A stretch of DNA of 64,000 nucleotides from Bacillus coahuilensis m4-4 (GTDB lineage: Bacteria; Bacillota; Bacilli; Bacillales; Bacillaceae_K). The position numbers and the translations under genes are program-made. The DNA lies in contig NZ_ABFU01000016.1 of assembly GCF_000171615.1 (NCBI RefSeq), forward strand, positions 1-64,000. Reading direction: 5' to 3'. The notes under the pieces were generated by a model. It did not search any database, was not told the DNA's origin, and worked only from the letters and a program-made list of their open reading frames with translations. Positions within the stretch are counted from its first letter, which is position 1. Each line of letters starts with the position of its first letter. Shown one piece after another: positions 20,545 to 28,975 of this stretch.

Positions 20545-21039
20545 CTATGCCTCTCGTGTAAGAAGCATTTCATATAGGGTCCACTTTTCGTCTCCAACCT
20601 GCCTTGCATGTTGTACAACAGTGACTAGTTCAAAACCTAGTTTCTTATAGAGCGCCAACGCAGAATGATTAAAATCAAAGACACCTAAACGAACTTGATT
20701 CAACCCCAATTCATTAAAAGCAATTGATACTATTTGTTTCATCATCGTTTCCCCAATACCTTTCCCTCTCAAAGCAGCCTCACCTACTAGCACTTTTCCA
20801 ACTCTAGCCGTTCTTGATTGGGTATCGATTTTACTTAAGGCGATATGTCCAACTTGCTTATTATCCACCACTACACTATACGCATGAGTTGAAGGGACTT
20901 TGTTGTATTCTACTAGTTGCTCCATTGTTAGTGGATAAGTAAATCCAGGTCCTGCCCACTGCATAAGAAATTCTTTTGAATGACTCCACTCTATTAATTT
21001 TTTCCCGTGATCTAGTTCAAATGGAACCAGCTTAATCAT
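20545..21039 (-). CDS. GNAT family N-acetyltransferase
   Basis: The 164-residue protein has the GNAT fold. The acetyl-CoA site is VGKVLVGEAALRGKGIGETMM near residues 81-101 (R-G-K-G-I-G), and the C-terminal NHSALALYKKLGFELV motif follows. The acceptor is unknown; the RimJ/RimL-like layout would suit a protein N-terminus or small amine. Its ATG overlaps the stop of the FtsW-like gene (ATGA), so it is the last gene of the ECF/PadR/FtsW-like unit. Confidence 0.85.
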   Translation of the reverse strand: MIKLVPFELDHGKKLIEWSHSKEFLMQWAGPGFTYPLTMEQLVEYNKVPSTHAYSVVVDNKQVGHIALSKIDTQSRTARVGKVLVGEAALRGKGIGETMMKQIVSIAFNELGLNQVRLGVFDFNHSALALYKKLGFELVTVVQHARQVGDEKWTLYEMLLTREA

Positions 21040-22331
21040 TTGCTTGCTCCCCTATCTTCTGTGATACGTACTAAATTTTGTCTTCTAAATACACTTAAAA
21101 ATAAACCGATGATCATAGAATATTGAACGGTTGATGTCAGGCCGTAGCTGATAAAGGGGAGTGAAATGGCTATATATGGAACCACTCCGAGGACCAACAT
21201 AATGTTGTATAGGAACTGGAATGAATATAAAGACACTTCACCTAGTATAATTAATCTACCAAAAGGATCTTGGATATTCGATAGCTTTCTCAACATCCTA
21301 GCTGCAATTAGCATGCCAAGTAAAATAGTAAATCCTCCTAACAACCAACCATAGTGGTAAGTCAAATTCACAAATGCGAAATCTGTGTGAAATTCAACAA
21401 GGTCAATTTGACCACCTTCTTGACCAAACCATCCTGACTTTGAAAGAAGTTCTTTGTTATTGAGATAATTATATCCAGCATTATCTTTGTAATTTTCAGG
21501 ATTTATAAAAGCTAGTAGCCGTTCTAACTGATAACGTTCAATATTATCTATATTAATAAATACATATGTACTGAACACGACAATAAAAGAGCCCACCATC
21601 ATAACGAACGTTCTTCTTCTCTCTGGGAACCGAACCCACAATAATATTCCAACAATTGTCACATACATTAACGTTGCAGACAGAGCAGGAACCATCACAA
21701 AGAAATAGACGCTAACCACGAATAGAATGAAAACCCATAGTAAATTAGCTTCACTGTCACCTAAGTAGGAAAGCCAAGCAATGAAAAGAATTGTAAGCAC
21801 ACTAAAACTGCTTAATACGACACCACCTTTAATAATAAAATATGGTGCTCCTTTGATCATAACCCCATATTCTAAAATTAACCACATCATAACAATAGAC
21901 AATATAAAGAATAACCACTTAAATTTCACAAGCTTTTGATAGGGAAACCACATGAATAGTAAGATAATAACTAAACTAATGACTAAAGATACGATTTTGT
22001 TGGGCAAAAAAACAACGAAGATGTTGAAGTCACTCCTGATTTCCAATAACGGCAATATCCCAATCAACGATATCACAAAGACCATCAACGCAAGCACCCA
22101 ATCAAACCTTGGCCGGTGTAGTTTGTTCAGCTTAGCACCAAGTCTGTCTGGACTTCCCATTTGTTCAATCGCTTTTTGCTCAGCTTCTTCTCGTGAATAC
22201 CCATCTAACGTTAATCGAGCAATCTCCTGCTGAAGATGATAGTGGAGCTCCTATTCTACATATCGTTTGGCTTCCTTTGACTTTATATAACTTGTCACTC
22301 GGTCTAAATACTCAAACTTCCTTTCATTCAT
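21036..22331 (-). pseudogene. FtsW/RodA-family protein with permease-prefix domain, internal amber codon
   Basis: The full frame would encode 431 residues. The N-terminal 70-80 residues (MNERKFEYLDRVTSYIKSKE, then ELHYHLQQEIARL) resemble a permease prefix domain. About ten membrane helices of the SEDS type follow, with a C-terminal SFISYGLTSTVQYS segment. An in-frame TAG at 22251-22253 interrupts the prefix after KRYVE, where CAG would fit. Without read-through only 26 residues are made, although a restart within the coding region is possible. The start overlaps the padR-like stop by eight bases. Confidence 0.75.
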
Positions 22332-22704
22332 GGAATCCACCCTCTAGAATCTCTTTTAAAGAAAATACTCGTTTCTTCTTCTTTAATTGTTTCTCTAAAA
22401 GCTTTCGCCCAGTTGAAGTCATTCTGTAGGACTTCACTCCATAACGCCAAATTGATTCAATCCATCTGTCTTTTTCATATTGATGCAATGTGGCATACAG
22501 AAATCCCTCCTCTTCCAGAAATCTCTTCAGCCCTCTAGCTCTTAATAACTGGATTAACTCATGTCCTGTTCTCTCCGCTAGTAACAACTGTAAAATATGC
22601 CCTTGTACGAACAAATCATTCTCTTCTGCCCGTTCCATTCCTCTTTTCATTCTTGCTTTTTTCTCTTCTGTAAAAGGAACATGACGAAACGTGTGGGTAT
22701 CCAT
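22324..22704 (-). CDS. PadR-like winged-helix regulator
   Basis: The 126-residue protein has the PadR pattern: a helix with ILQLLLAERTGHELIQLLR, then FLYATLHQYEKDRWIESIW and the wing KSYRMTSTGRKLLEKQL. The extra basic tail KKKKR is notable. It lies between an ECF sigma factor and the FtsW-like gene. PadR genes next to permease-prefix membrane proteins are common in Firmicutes, and a role in controlling this unit is the likely inference. Confidence 0.75.
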   Translation of the reverse strand: MDTHTFRHVPFTEEKKARMKRGMERAEENDLFVQGHILQLLLAERTGHELIQLLRARGLKRFLEEEGFLYATLHQYEKDRWIESIWRYGVKSYRMTSTGRKLLEKQLKKKKRVFSLKEILEGGFHE

Positions 22705-22737
22705 TGTCTTTTTTTAATCCTTTTAAACGATCGTCCA

Positions 22738-23277
22738 TTACTCTTCTACCAGCCTTTCTTTTAATAATTGCTTCGCCCTTCTTAATCTTGTTTTCACCGT
22801 ATTTTCCTTCAGCTGAAGGAGCAGCGAGATGTCTTTAACAGACTGTTCTTCATAGTAAAATAGATAGATGACTTCACGATATTTCACAGGAAGTAGCAAA
22901 ACTTCCTGTTCTAACTTTTGATCTTCATCATTCTGAACAATTTGATGTTCAATGGAGCCTTCTGATCTTAGTGATTGAAACACCCAATCCTCTTGCACCT
23001 GTACATTGCGTTTGTACCAGCTTTTAAGATAATAATTACAATGGTTAATCGCAATTTTCCAAATTCAAGTACGGATAGTCGAAGAACCTTGATACGTGTG
23101 CATCTTTTTGTACACTTTTATAAAGATGTCTTGAGTTAAATCATCTGCGACAGCTTCTTGTTGAACATATGAAAACACGAGCTTCCACACATCTTCCCCG
23201 TACTGGTCTATAATGTCATCTATTGAAATAACCATTTCTCCTACTACATCCTCTTGCATACGAATCCAATCCTCCAC
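22738..23277 (-). pseudogene. ECF-type RNA polymerase sigma factor, interrupted by UGA
   Basis: The intact frame is 179 residues. Region 2 contains DDLTQDIFIKVYKKMHTYQG and region 4 contains LLPVKYREVIYLFYYEEQS followed by a helix-turn-helix ending in KTRLRRAK. At 23065-23067 a TGA replaces the Trp codon expected in the conserved STIRT-W-IWKIAIN segment. The product would stop after region 2. The GTG start at 23277 has GGGAGGG six bases upstream. An ECF-type promoter precedes it, so it was probably autoregulated. Confidence 0.8.
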
Positions 23278-23297
23278 ATTATTCCCTCCCATAACTA

Positions 23298-23323
23298 TAG
23301 ACGATGATACGGTAGAAAAGGTT
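23298..23323 (-). promoter_or_regulatory. ECF-type promoter of the sigma factor gene
   Basis: On the minus strand AACC (23323-23320), a 16-base spacer and CGTCTA (23303-23298) match the AAC-N16-CGT architecture of Bacillus ECF sigma promoters. The start codon is about 14 bases past the predicted transcript start. Self-activation is inferred. Confidence 0.6.
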
Positions 23324-23488
23324 TTTATTTTGGATACCGTTCGTAAATATTTTTAATAGACAGCTATAAATATAAAGAAAAAAAATCAGGCTAGTTTATG
23401 TTTAAGAAACATACAACTTACCACTCACTACACCTCAGAGATATATCTAGGCCAATTACTACTTTACAAACAGATGAAGATGTTATAT

Positions 23489-23512
23489 AGTTAGTTACAT
23501 AAGTAACTAACT
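23489..23512 (+). promoter_or_regulatory. Operator-like inverted repeat upstream of gntR
   Basis: A perfect 10-bp inverted repeat AGTTAGTTAC / GTAACTAACT with a 4-base centre lies 39 bases before the GntR start codon. YtrA-type GntR repressors usually bind such a repeat in front of their own operon. Confidence 0.6.
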
Positions 23513-23550
23513 AGTTAACTAAAAAATTCTTCCTTGAAAGGGGGACACTA

Positions 23551-23913
23551 ATGAAGTCAGTGTTAGATGAGTCACTGCCTATTTTTCAACAAATTGCTGT
23601 AATGATTATGGATGATATTGTAGATGGGCGATTGAAGGAAGAAGAACAAGTACCATCAACGAATGAGCTATCGCGTTTTTATACCATTAATCCGGCTACA
23701 GCAAGAAAGGGACTTCAAACACTTGTAGACAAAGAAATTATCTACAAGCAACGAGGTGTTGGAATGTTTGTAATGAAAGGGGCTCGTGCAAAATTGCAAA
23801 AAGAACGACAGCAGTACTTTTATGATGAATATATAAAACCTTTACTTGAAGAAGCTCACCGCATCAATATAGATGAAGAAATGGTCATTAAGCTAATAAA
23901 ATCAGCAAATTAA
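23551..23913 (+). CDS. GntR family regulator, YtrA subfamily
   Basis: The 120-residue protein has an N-terminal winged helix with QVPSTNELSRFYTINPATARKGL and a short helical C-terminus (about 40 residues) instead of a large ligand domain. That defines the YtrA subfamily. It precedes an ABC ATPase and a permease on the same strand, which is the usual arrangement for this subfamily. GGGGG lies seven bases before the ATG. Confidence 0.88.
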   Translation: MKSVLDESLPIFQQIAVMIMDDIVDGRLKEEEQVPSTNELSRFYTINPATARKGLQTLVDKEIIYKQRGVGMFVMKGARAKLQKERQQYFYDEYIKPLLEEAHRINIDEEMVIKLIKSAN

Positions 23914-23934
23914 AAAATGGAGGAGGCTGAATAG

Positions 23935-24803
23935 ATGATTGATGTACAACAGGTTCATTATGGATATAACCACTCTACTGTTTTAACTAATCTGTCATTG
24001 AAGGAAAGTGAACCAGTTATAACTGCCTTATGGGGAAGAAATGGAGCAGGGAAAACGACTCTCATGAGTTTACTCGCTGGGCATCAACGACCAGATAGGG
24101 AACAATTTTTATTAAAGGAGAAGAACCTTATAACAATTTACATGCTCAAAAACATCTATGCTATATTCAAGAAAATCATCCGTTCAGCAAAAACTGGACA
24201 GTACGTGATCTATTAAAATTCGGAAATTACTTTCATCAAAATTGAAATCAAGAATTAGCCGACGAATTAGTTGAAGTTTTTGAGTTACCAACTAAAAAGA
24301 AAATAACAAAATTCTCAAAAGGAATGAAGACTGCCGCTCAAATAATACTAGGATTAGCGAGTAATGCAAGTGTAACAATTCTTGATGAACCAACTAATGG
24401 ATTAGATGCTGTGAAACGTAAACATTTTTATGATGCACTGATAACTAGCTATGAAAATAATCCACGCCTCATTTTATTATCTACTCACCACATCGAAGAA
24501 ATTCAACCAATATGCGAATCTCTCATTGTCATTCATGACGGAAAAGTAAGAATTCATCAAACAATGGAAGAAGTCAGAGAAAGAGGAATCCTTTTAACGG
24601 GTTCAACGGAAGGAATACAAAGTGCCACTGAAAATGTGAACATTATTGAATCGTCAAAAATTGGTTCTATCTCCAAGGTAATGGTCGACGAAAAGCACTC
24701 CAAAGAGTGGAAAGATATTGCTTCTGCCCATCAGCTTTCCATTGAAAACGCAAGTTTACAAGACTATTTAATTAATATCACAAATAAAAAGGAGGTAGAA
24801 TAA
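23935..24803 (+). pseudogene. ABC transporter ATPase of the YtrA-linked operon, two lesions
   Basis: The restored product has about 289 residues, with Walker A WGRNGAGKTTL, signature FSKGMKTAAQI and Walker B VTILDEPTNGLD. Two lesions interrupt it. A base is missing in GGG at 24098-24100 (GGGG restores PDRGTIFIKGEEP). A TGA at 24243-24245 stands where NWNQEL is expected. The frameshift could be a read error, but the nonsense codon is a substitution, so the gene may be truly dead. Confidence 0.7.
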
Positions 24804-25501
24804 GTGAATGCTGTGACGGGAACGTATCGATTAATCTATGAAGAAATGCGGTGGATCTTAGTCATTTTCTCCTCTATTACGATTTTGATATCTGCGATTT
24901 ATTTGACTATAGGGTCTCTTTTTAACATTGGATTTACCACATCTTTGTTTGGTCCGATTTACGGTGGGGTTTGTGTTTTAGGGGCAATTGGATTTACCAC
25001 CATTTTTCCAATTGCTATAGGGCTTGGAAGTACGCTAACACAGTATATGAAATCTTACTATGCCATATCATCTCTTATGGTTATCGGCATCATTTCAATC
25101 TTAAATATTATTTATTTTGCCTTTTATCTATTAAGAGAGCAAGGATTGCATTCTCTTTCCTTCTTTCATCCAGCTAATCTTTTTTCACCTGACTATCATG
25201 TTTTTTATTATTTATTGATTGATTTGATGATAGGATTTCTTTTACTTGGATTATCATCCTTTATTACAGCATGTTGGCGTAAGCTTGGCACAAGAAAATT
25301 CCTTGTATTGTTCTTTTCCATTAATATTTTGATAACTTACCTTTTACCACTACAAATCTGTTTTCAAAAATTGTACCTTTCCTTTTTGAACATACTTTGC
25401 TCACTTTTATTGGTTGTGGATTAATAGGCGTATTATTACATGTAGCAACATATCCAATAATGAAACATATTTCTCTTACATTTAAACCAGTACAATCGTA
25501 A
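24804..25501 (+). CDS. Membrane subunit of the YtrA-linked ABC transporter (apparent frameshift)
   Basis: The reconstructed product is 232 residues with about six hydrophobic helices and no recognised motif. It starts with GTG immediately after the ATPase stop, with AAAGGAGG upstream. The frame is lost at a run of four T (25342-25345). Adding one T joins NILITY to LFTTTNLFSKIVPFLFEHT and the final helix. Substrate unknown. Confidence 0.65.
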
Positions 25502-25590
25502 GTAAGGTATATATGGACTCTCATCTATATAGTCTACTTTCTTTTTCTATTTGACTTTTCTTTGCTCTCAAAAAATACTATACGTCCTCA

Positions 25591-25626
25591 TTAAAAAACA
25601 GTCTCAATTTCTGAGACTGTTTTTGT
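25591..25626. terminator. Bidirectional terminator
   Basis: AAACAGTCTCA and TGAGACTGTTT form an 11-bp stem with a 5-base loop and runs of T on both strands. It separates the ABC operon from the ycgQ-like gene. Confidence 0.88.
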
Positions 25627-25632
25627 TCACTT

Positions 25633-26553
25633 CTATTCCATTGTCGGATACACAGGCATGTACACATTATCAACATAGGCTTCCTGAATCGGCTCTATCT
25701 TCTCTACTGCAATACCCTGTAATACCATCATGCTATATCCCTTCACTTCTCCTTGCGTAAACGTACCACTGACTACTACCCATTCATCATCCTTGATAGT
25801 GGCCATTTGCTCATCCTCTGCCATAAGTCCAAGGACCGTTGCATCGGCTGTACAACACGTTACACCGAACCTCGCTACCACTGCTTCATTTTCTTCAAAC
25901 TCACTTTCACGGTACACAAATCCTCTAAGCTGAACTTCTTTACCGTTAAATTCGTCTTGATAGGAGAATAAAATTTCAATGATAGGTGAGAACATAGATT
26001 CAACCATCACGATCTTATCTTGAGAAACTAAAATTTCTTTTAATTTCTCCATATCAATCTCTTTATCTATAGCACCAGGTTCACTCAAAATGGCTTCTGA
26101 ATATAGAGCTTCCGCTTCCTCAAAAGAGGTGATTTGAGCTTCTCTAGTACTATCACCAGGGTTTGATGACAAAGGCTCATTCAACTCAGAACCCATCACC
26201 ACTCCTCTATTCTTCGCAACAGCACTATCTAATAACACATCTGGAAACAGAAAGCCCCCTACAAGTGGAAGTATAAATAATCCGTATACCCAAAGGGAAC
26301 CAATCCATGATCTAGGAAGCTCATGAGCTTCACAATCACAGCTATCGACTATCTTTTGATCAGAAGTACTTCGGATCAATTGAATTATCCCGATCAGTAA
26401 GAATGCCCAAAGAGCAAAATGCAGAAATCCATGCATTTTAGGTGCAACAAAATTATTTAAGTCTCCTGTCAAAAACAACTTTAGCACTAATAATGCGTAA
26501 CCTATTAGCAGAATAGACCTTAGAAACGTATGCTGTTTTAACTTAGTTTCCAT
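25633..26553 (-). CDS. ycgQ: YcgQ-like TIGR03943/DUF1980 protein
   Basis: The 306-residue protein has two or three N-terminal membrane helices and a C-terminal domain containing GVTCCTADATVLGL and DEWVVVSGTF, typical of the TIGR03943 family. It works with a YcgR-type permease. The start at 26553 was chosen because AGGAGGG precedes it closely; the longer frame has none. It lies 11 bases after the permease gene and shares the Zur-controlled divergent region. Confidence 0.85.
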   Translation of the reverse strand: METKLKQHTFLRSILLIGYALLVLKLFLTGDLNNFVAPKMHGFLHFALWAFLLIGIIQLIRSTSDQKIVDSCDCEAHELPRSWIGSLWVYGLFILPLVGGFLFPDVLLDSAVAKNRGVVMGSELNEPLSSNPGDSTREAQITSFEEAEALYSEAILSEPGAIDKEIDMEKLKEILVSQDKIVMVESMFSPIIEILFSYQDEFNGKEVQLRGFVYRESEFEENEAVVARFGVTCCTADATVLGLMAEDEQMATIKDDEWVVVSGTFTQGEVKGYSMMVLQGIAVEKIEPIQEAYVDNVYMPVYPTME

Positions 26554-26564
26554 TAGATTCCCTC

Positions 26565-27539
26565 CTATAAAATTCCTTGGAATAGTAGAATCCCTACAAA
26601 TACAACACCCGTGACAATGGCAATGTATCTTAGCACAAATCGCCAATTAAAATAAGCTAACATCAAAATGGTATTTTTCAAATCAATCATAGGTCCATAG
26701 ACTAAAAACGCTAGAATAGATGCAACACTAAACTGGGAGCCAAACGAAGATGCGACAAACGCATCGGCTTCTGAGCAAAGAGAGAGAACATACGCAAGTC
26801 CCATCATGCTTAGTGGTCCTAGGATCGTATTTGCGCCTACTTCAACTAGAATCGCTCGGTCTAAGAAGGTTTGAACAATTGCTGCAACCAATGCACCTAG
26901 AATTAAAAATTTCCCCATATCAAAAAACTCATCACTCGCATGTTGAATGGTTTCAATCCATTTATTTCTTGGACCGTGGTGATGATGGTGTTGGTGTGAT
27001 GCTTGTCCTTTTAAAGGATTTGCATTTTTCCATGTAAAATAAATAAGTAACCCTATGACAAGTGCGAAGATAAATGCCAGAACAAAACGTCCCCAGTAAA
27101 TAATGGGCTCTGTTTGAAATGCATAATAGGTCGAAGCAAATACAACAGGATTTAATATAGGAGCCGTTACCATAATCACAATGGCCACATGTACCGGCAT
27201 CCCTTTTTTCATTAGCCTTCTTGCTACAGGCACGATTGCACACTCACAGATTGGAAGCAACGCCCCAATGAATGCAGCAGGCAATATCGCAAGAAATGGA
27301 TTTTTAGGAATCCACTTTTTCAATTGATCCTCTGATACAAACGTCTGAATGAGAGCCGATGCCAATACTCCAATTAATATAAACGGAAGTGCCTCTAATA
27401 TGATACTCACAAAGATCGTGTTCACATTTTTGAACGCTGCTGCTGCCTCTAGGTTCCATCGGTCACCAGTTAAAAATAATGCTAAAATGAAAACAAACAG
27501 GATAATCCCTACAGTATTCCATACTTTATTAACCTTCAT
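26565..27539 (-). CDS. ycgR: YcgR-like permease (UPF0718)
   Basis: The 324-residue protein has eight or more membrane helices. They contain LLPICECAIVPVARRLMKKG and VTAPILNPVVFAST, the family core, and LSLCSEADAFVASSF in the second half. A His-rich cytosolic loop (HQHHHHHG) suggests metal handling. In B. subtilis ycgR-ycgQ are not functionally characterised to my knowledge. Here the Zur box upstream and the zinc lipoprotein gene opposite link the pair to zinc. Confidence 0.85.
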   Translation of the reverse strand: MKVNKVWNTVGIILFVFILALFLTGDRWNLEAAAAFKNVNTIFVSIILEALPFILIGVLASALIQTFVSEDQLKKWIPKNPFLAILPAAFIGALLPICECAIVPVARRLMKKGMPVHVAIVIMVTAPILNPVVFASTYYAFQTEPIIYWGRFVLAFIFALVIGLLIYFTWKNANPLKGQASHQHHHHHGPRNKWIETIQHASDEFFDMGKFLILGALVAAIVQTFLDRAILVEVGANTILGPLSMMGLAYVLSLCSEADAFVASSFGSQFSVASILAFLVYGPMIDLKNTILMLAYFNWRFVLRYIAIVTGVVFVGILLFQGIL

Positions 27540-27630
27540 AAATATCTCCTTTTTTAAATGACAAACCTATCATACTCAAAAAATGCTGTCTTGAAAATAG
27601 ATTATGATAAATTTATCGAAAAGATTCCGA

Positions 27631-27659
27631 TTTACAAATCGTAATGATTACGATATAAT
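27631..27659. promoter_or_regulatory. Zur box between adcA-like and ycgRQ-like genes, with sigma-A promoter
   Basis: AAATCGTAATGATTACGAT begins at 27636 and matches the B. subtilis Zur consensus almost perfectly. It sits between TTTACA (27631-27636) and TATAAT (27654-27659), 17 bases apart, which form the adcA promoter. Zinc-bound Zur should block this promoter. The palindrome may also serve the divergent ycgRQ-like operon. Confidence 0.85.
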
Positions 27660-27707
27660 CACATACATTGATTATATAACTCTACGAAAGGAATGACGAG
27701 AGACTTT

Positions 27708-28937
27708 ATGAAAAAATTTCTTACTCTACTTCTATTAGTAGGAGTTCTAGCTGGATGCCAGCAAGTTCCTACAACCAACAATGAAGTTGAAAACGTACAA
27801 ACCGAAACTGAGCCCCTCTCTATCCATACCACTCTTTATCCTTTACAATTTTTCACAGAACAAATTGGCGGTGAATTTGTTGAAGTTGAGAGCATCATTC
27901 CCCTTGGCGCAGACGCTCATACGTTTGAACCCACTTCAAAACAAATGATTGAAATTGCTGAAGGAGATATGTTCGTGTTTAATGGCCTCGGAATGGAGCC
28001 ATATGCAGAAAAGATGGCTGAATCCCTATCATCAGAAAATGTTGTACTGGTTGAAGCTACTGCTGAATTAGACACCGCTGATCTTACCTTACATCTTGAA
28101 GATGAACATAGTGAACATGCTGACCACGATGAGCATGCTGAGGAAGACCACCATGAAACAGATGAACATAGTGACACTGATCACCACGATTCGGAAGAGC
28201 ACGAGGACAATGAACACGAGGAAACAGATGAACATGGTGAGGAAGACCACCATGAAACAGATAAACATAGTGACACTGATCACCACGATTCGGAAGAGCA
28301 TGAGGACAATGATCACCAGGAAACAGATGAACATGGTGAGGAAGACCACCATGACTCGGAAAAGCACGATGAAGAACCTACCGAAAATACCGAAGAACAC
28401 CATCATGATCATGGGGATTATGATCCACATGTATGGTTAGACCCTGTTCTTTCTATGGAAATCGCAAGAACCATTTTAGATGAACTTATTATTCTTTTAC
28501 CGGATCAAGAACAAGAATTAACCGAGAATTATGAAGCCCTAAAAACGAGACTGTCAGAATTAGATCAAGAATTTACTAGTTTAGTAGCGAGTAAAGAACA
28601 AGCAAGCATGATTGTATCTCATGCTGCATATGGCTATTGGGAGTCAAGATACGGAGTGTCGCAACTACCGATTTCTGGACTATCCCCATCAGAAGAGCCT
28701 TCCCAAAAGCAACTAACTGCTTTAGTTGATACGGCAAAAGAAAACAATCTACAATATGTTGTCTTTGAACAAAACGTATCTGGCAAAATTGCCGAAACCA
28801 TTCGAGTAGAAATAGGAGCAGAACCTGCTTATTTGCATAATCTCTCCGTTTTAACAGAATCAGACATTGAATCAAATGAAGATTATTTCTCCATAATGGA
28901 TAAAAACCTAGACGTATTAGAAAATATTTTACAGTAA
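27708..28937 (+). CDS. adcA: Zinc-binding lipoprotein, ZnuA/AdcA family
   Basis: The cluster A-I solute-binding protein has about 409 residues. The signal peptide MKKFLTLLLLVGVLAGC carries the lipobox. Probable zinc ligands are the His residues in GADAHTFEP, DPHVWLDP and VSHAAYGYW. A roughly 110-residue His/Asp/Glu-rich insert precedes DPHVWLDP and is built from a 33-residue tandem repeat. No permease or ATPase of a znu system is adjacent, so they must be encoded elsewhere. The start at 27708 gives the usual signal peptide; an ATG at 27693 is also possible. Confidence 0.92.
   Translation: MKKFLTLLLLVGVLAGCQQVPTTNNEVENVQTETEPLSIHTTLYPLQFFTEQIGGEFVEVESIIPLGADAHTFEPTSKQMIEIAEGDMFVFNGLGMEPYAEKMAESLSSENVVLVEATAELDTADLTLHLEDEHSEHADHDEHAEEDHHETDEHSDTDHHDSEEHEDNEHEETDEHGEEDHHETDKHSDTDHHDSEEHEDNDHQETDEHGEEDHHDSEKHDEEPTENTEEHHHDHGDYDPHVWLDPVLSMEIARTILDELIILLPDQEQELTENYEALKTRLSELDQEFTSLVASKEQASMIVSHAAYGYWESRYGVSQLPISGLSPSEEPSQKQLTALVDTAKENNLQYVVFEQNVSGKIAETIRVEIGAEPAYLHNLSVLTESDIESNEDYFSIMDKNLDVLENILQ
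28140..28360 (+). repeat. 99-bp tandem repeat inside adcA
   Basis: Copies beginning GAGGAAGACCACCATGA lie at 28140, 28239 and 28338, an exact 99-bp period with few differences, for about 2.2 copies. Each encodes 33 residues of the His-rich linker (for example EEDHHETDEHSDTDHHDSEE). The low divergence points to recent duplication or ongoing length change. Confidence 0.9.
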
Positions 28938-28942
28938 CAAGG

Positions 28943-28975
28943 AAAGAGTGCCTCCATCGAGACACTCTTTTTTAA
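28943..28975. terminator. Bidirectional terminator adcA/ygaD
   Basis: AAAGAGTG...CTC and GAG...CACTCTTT form a stem with one internal mismatch, followed by T-runs on both sides. It overlaps the last codon of ygaD. Confidence 0.8.

Noticed and set aside
23065-24245. UGA read as tryptophan
   Set aside because: Two TGA codons stand where Trp is expected, but TGG is used for Trp throughout the window and TGA ends normal genes (for example the FtsW-like gene), so codon reassignment is not supported.
28089-28430. Antisense open frame over adcA
   Set aside because: It is the complement of the His-rich tandem repeat and has low-complexity composition.
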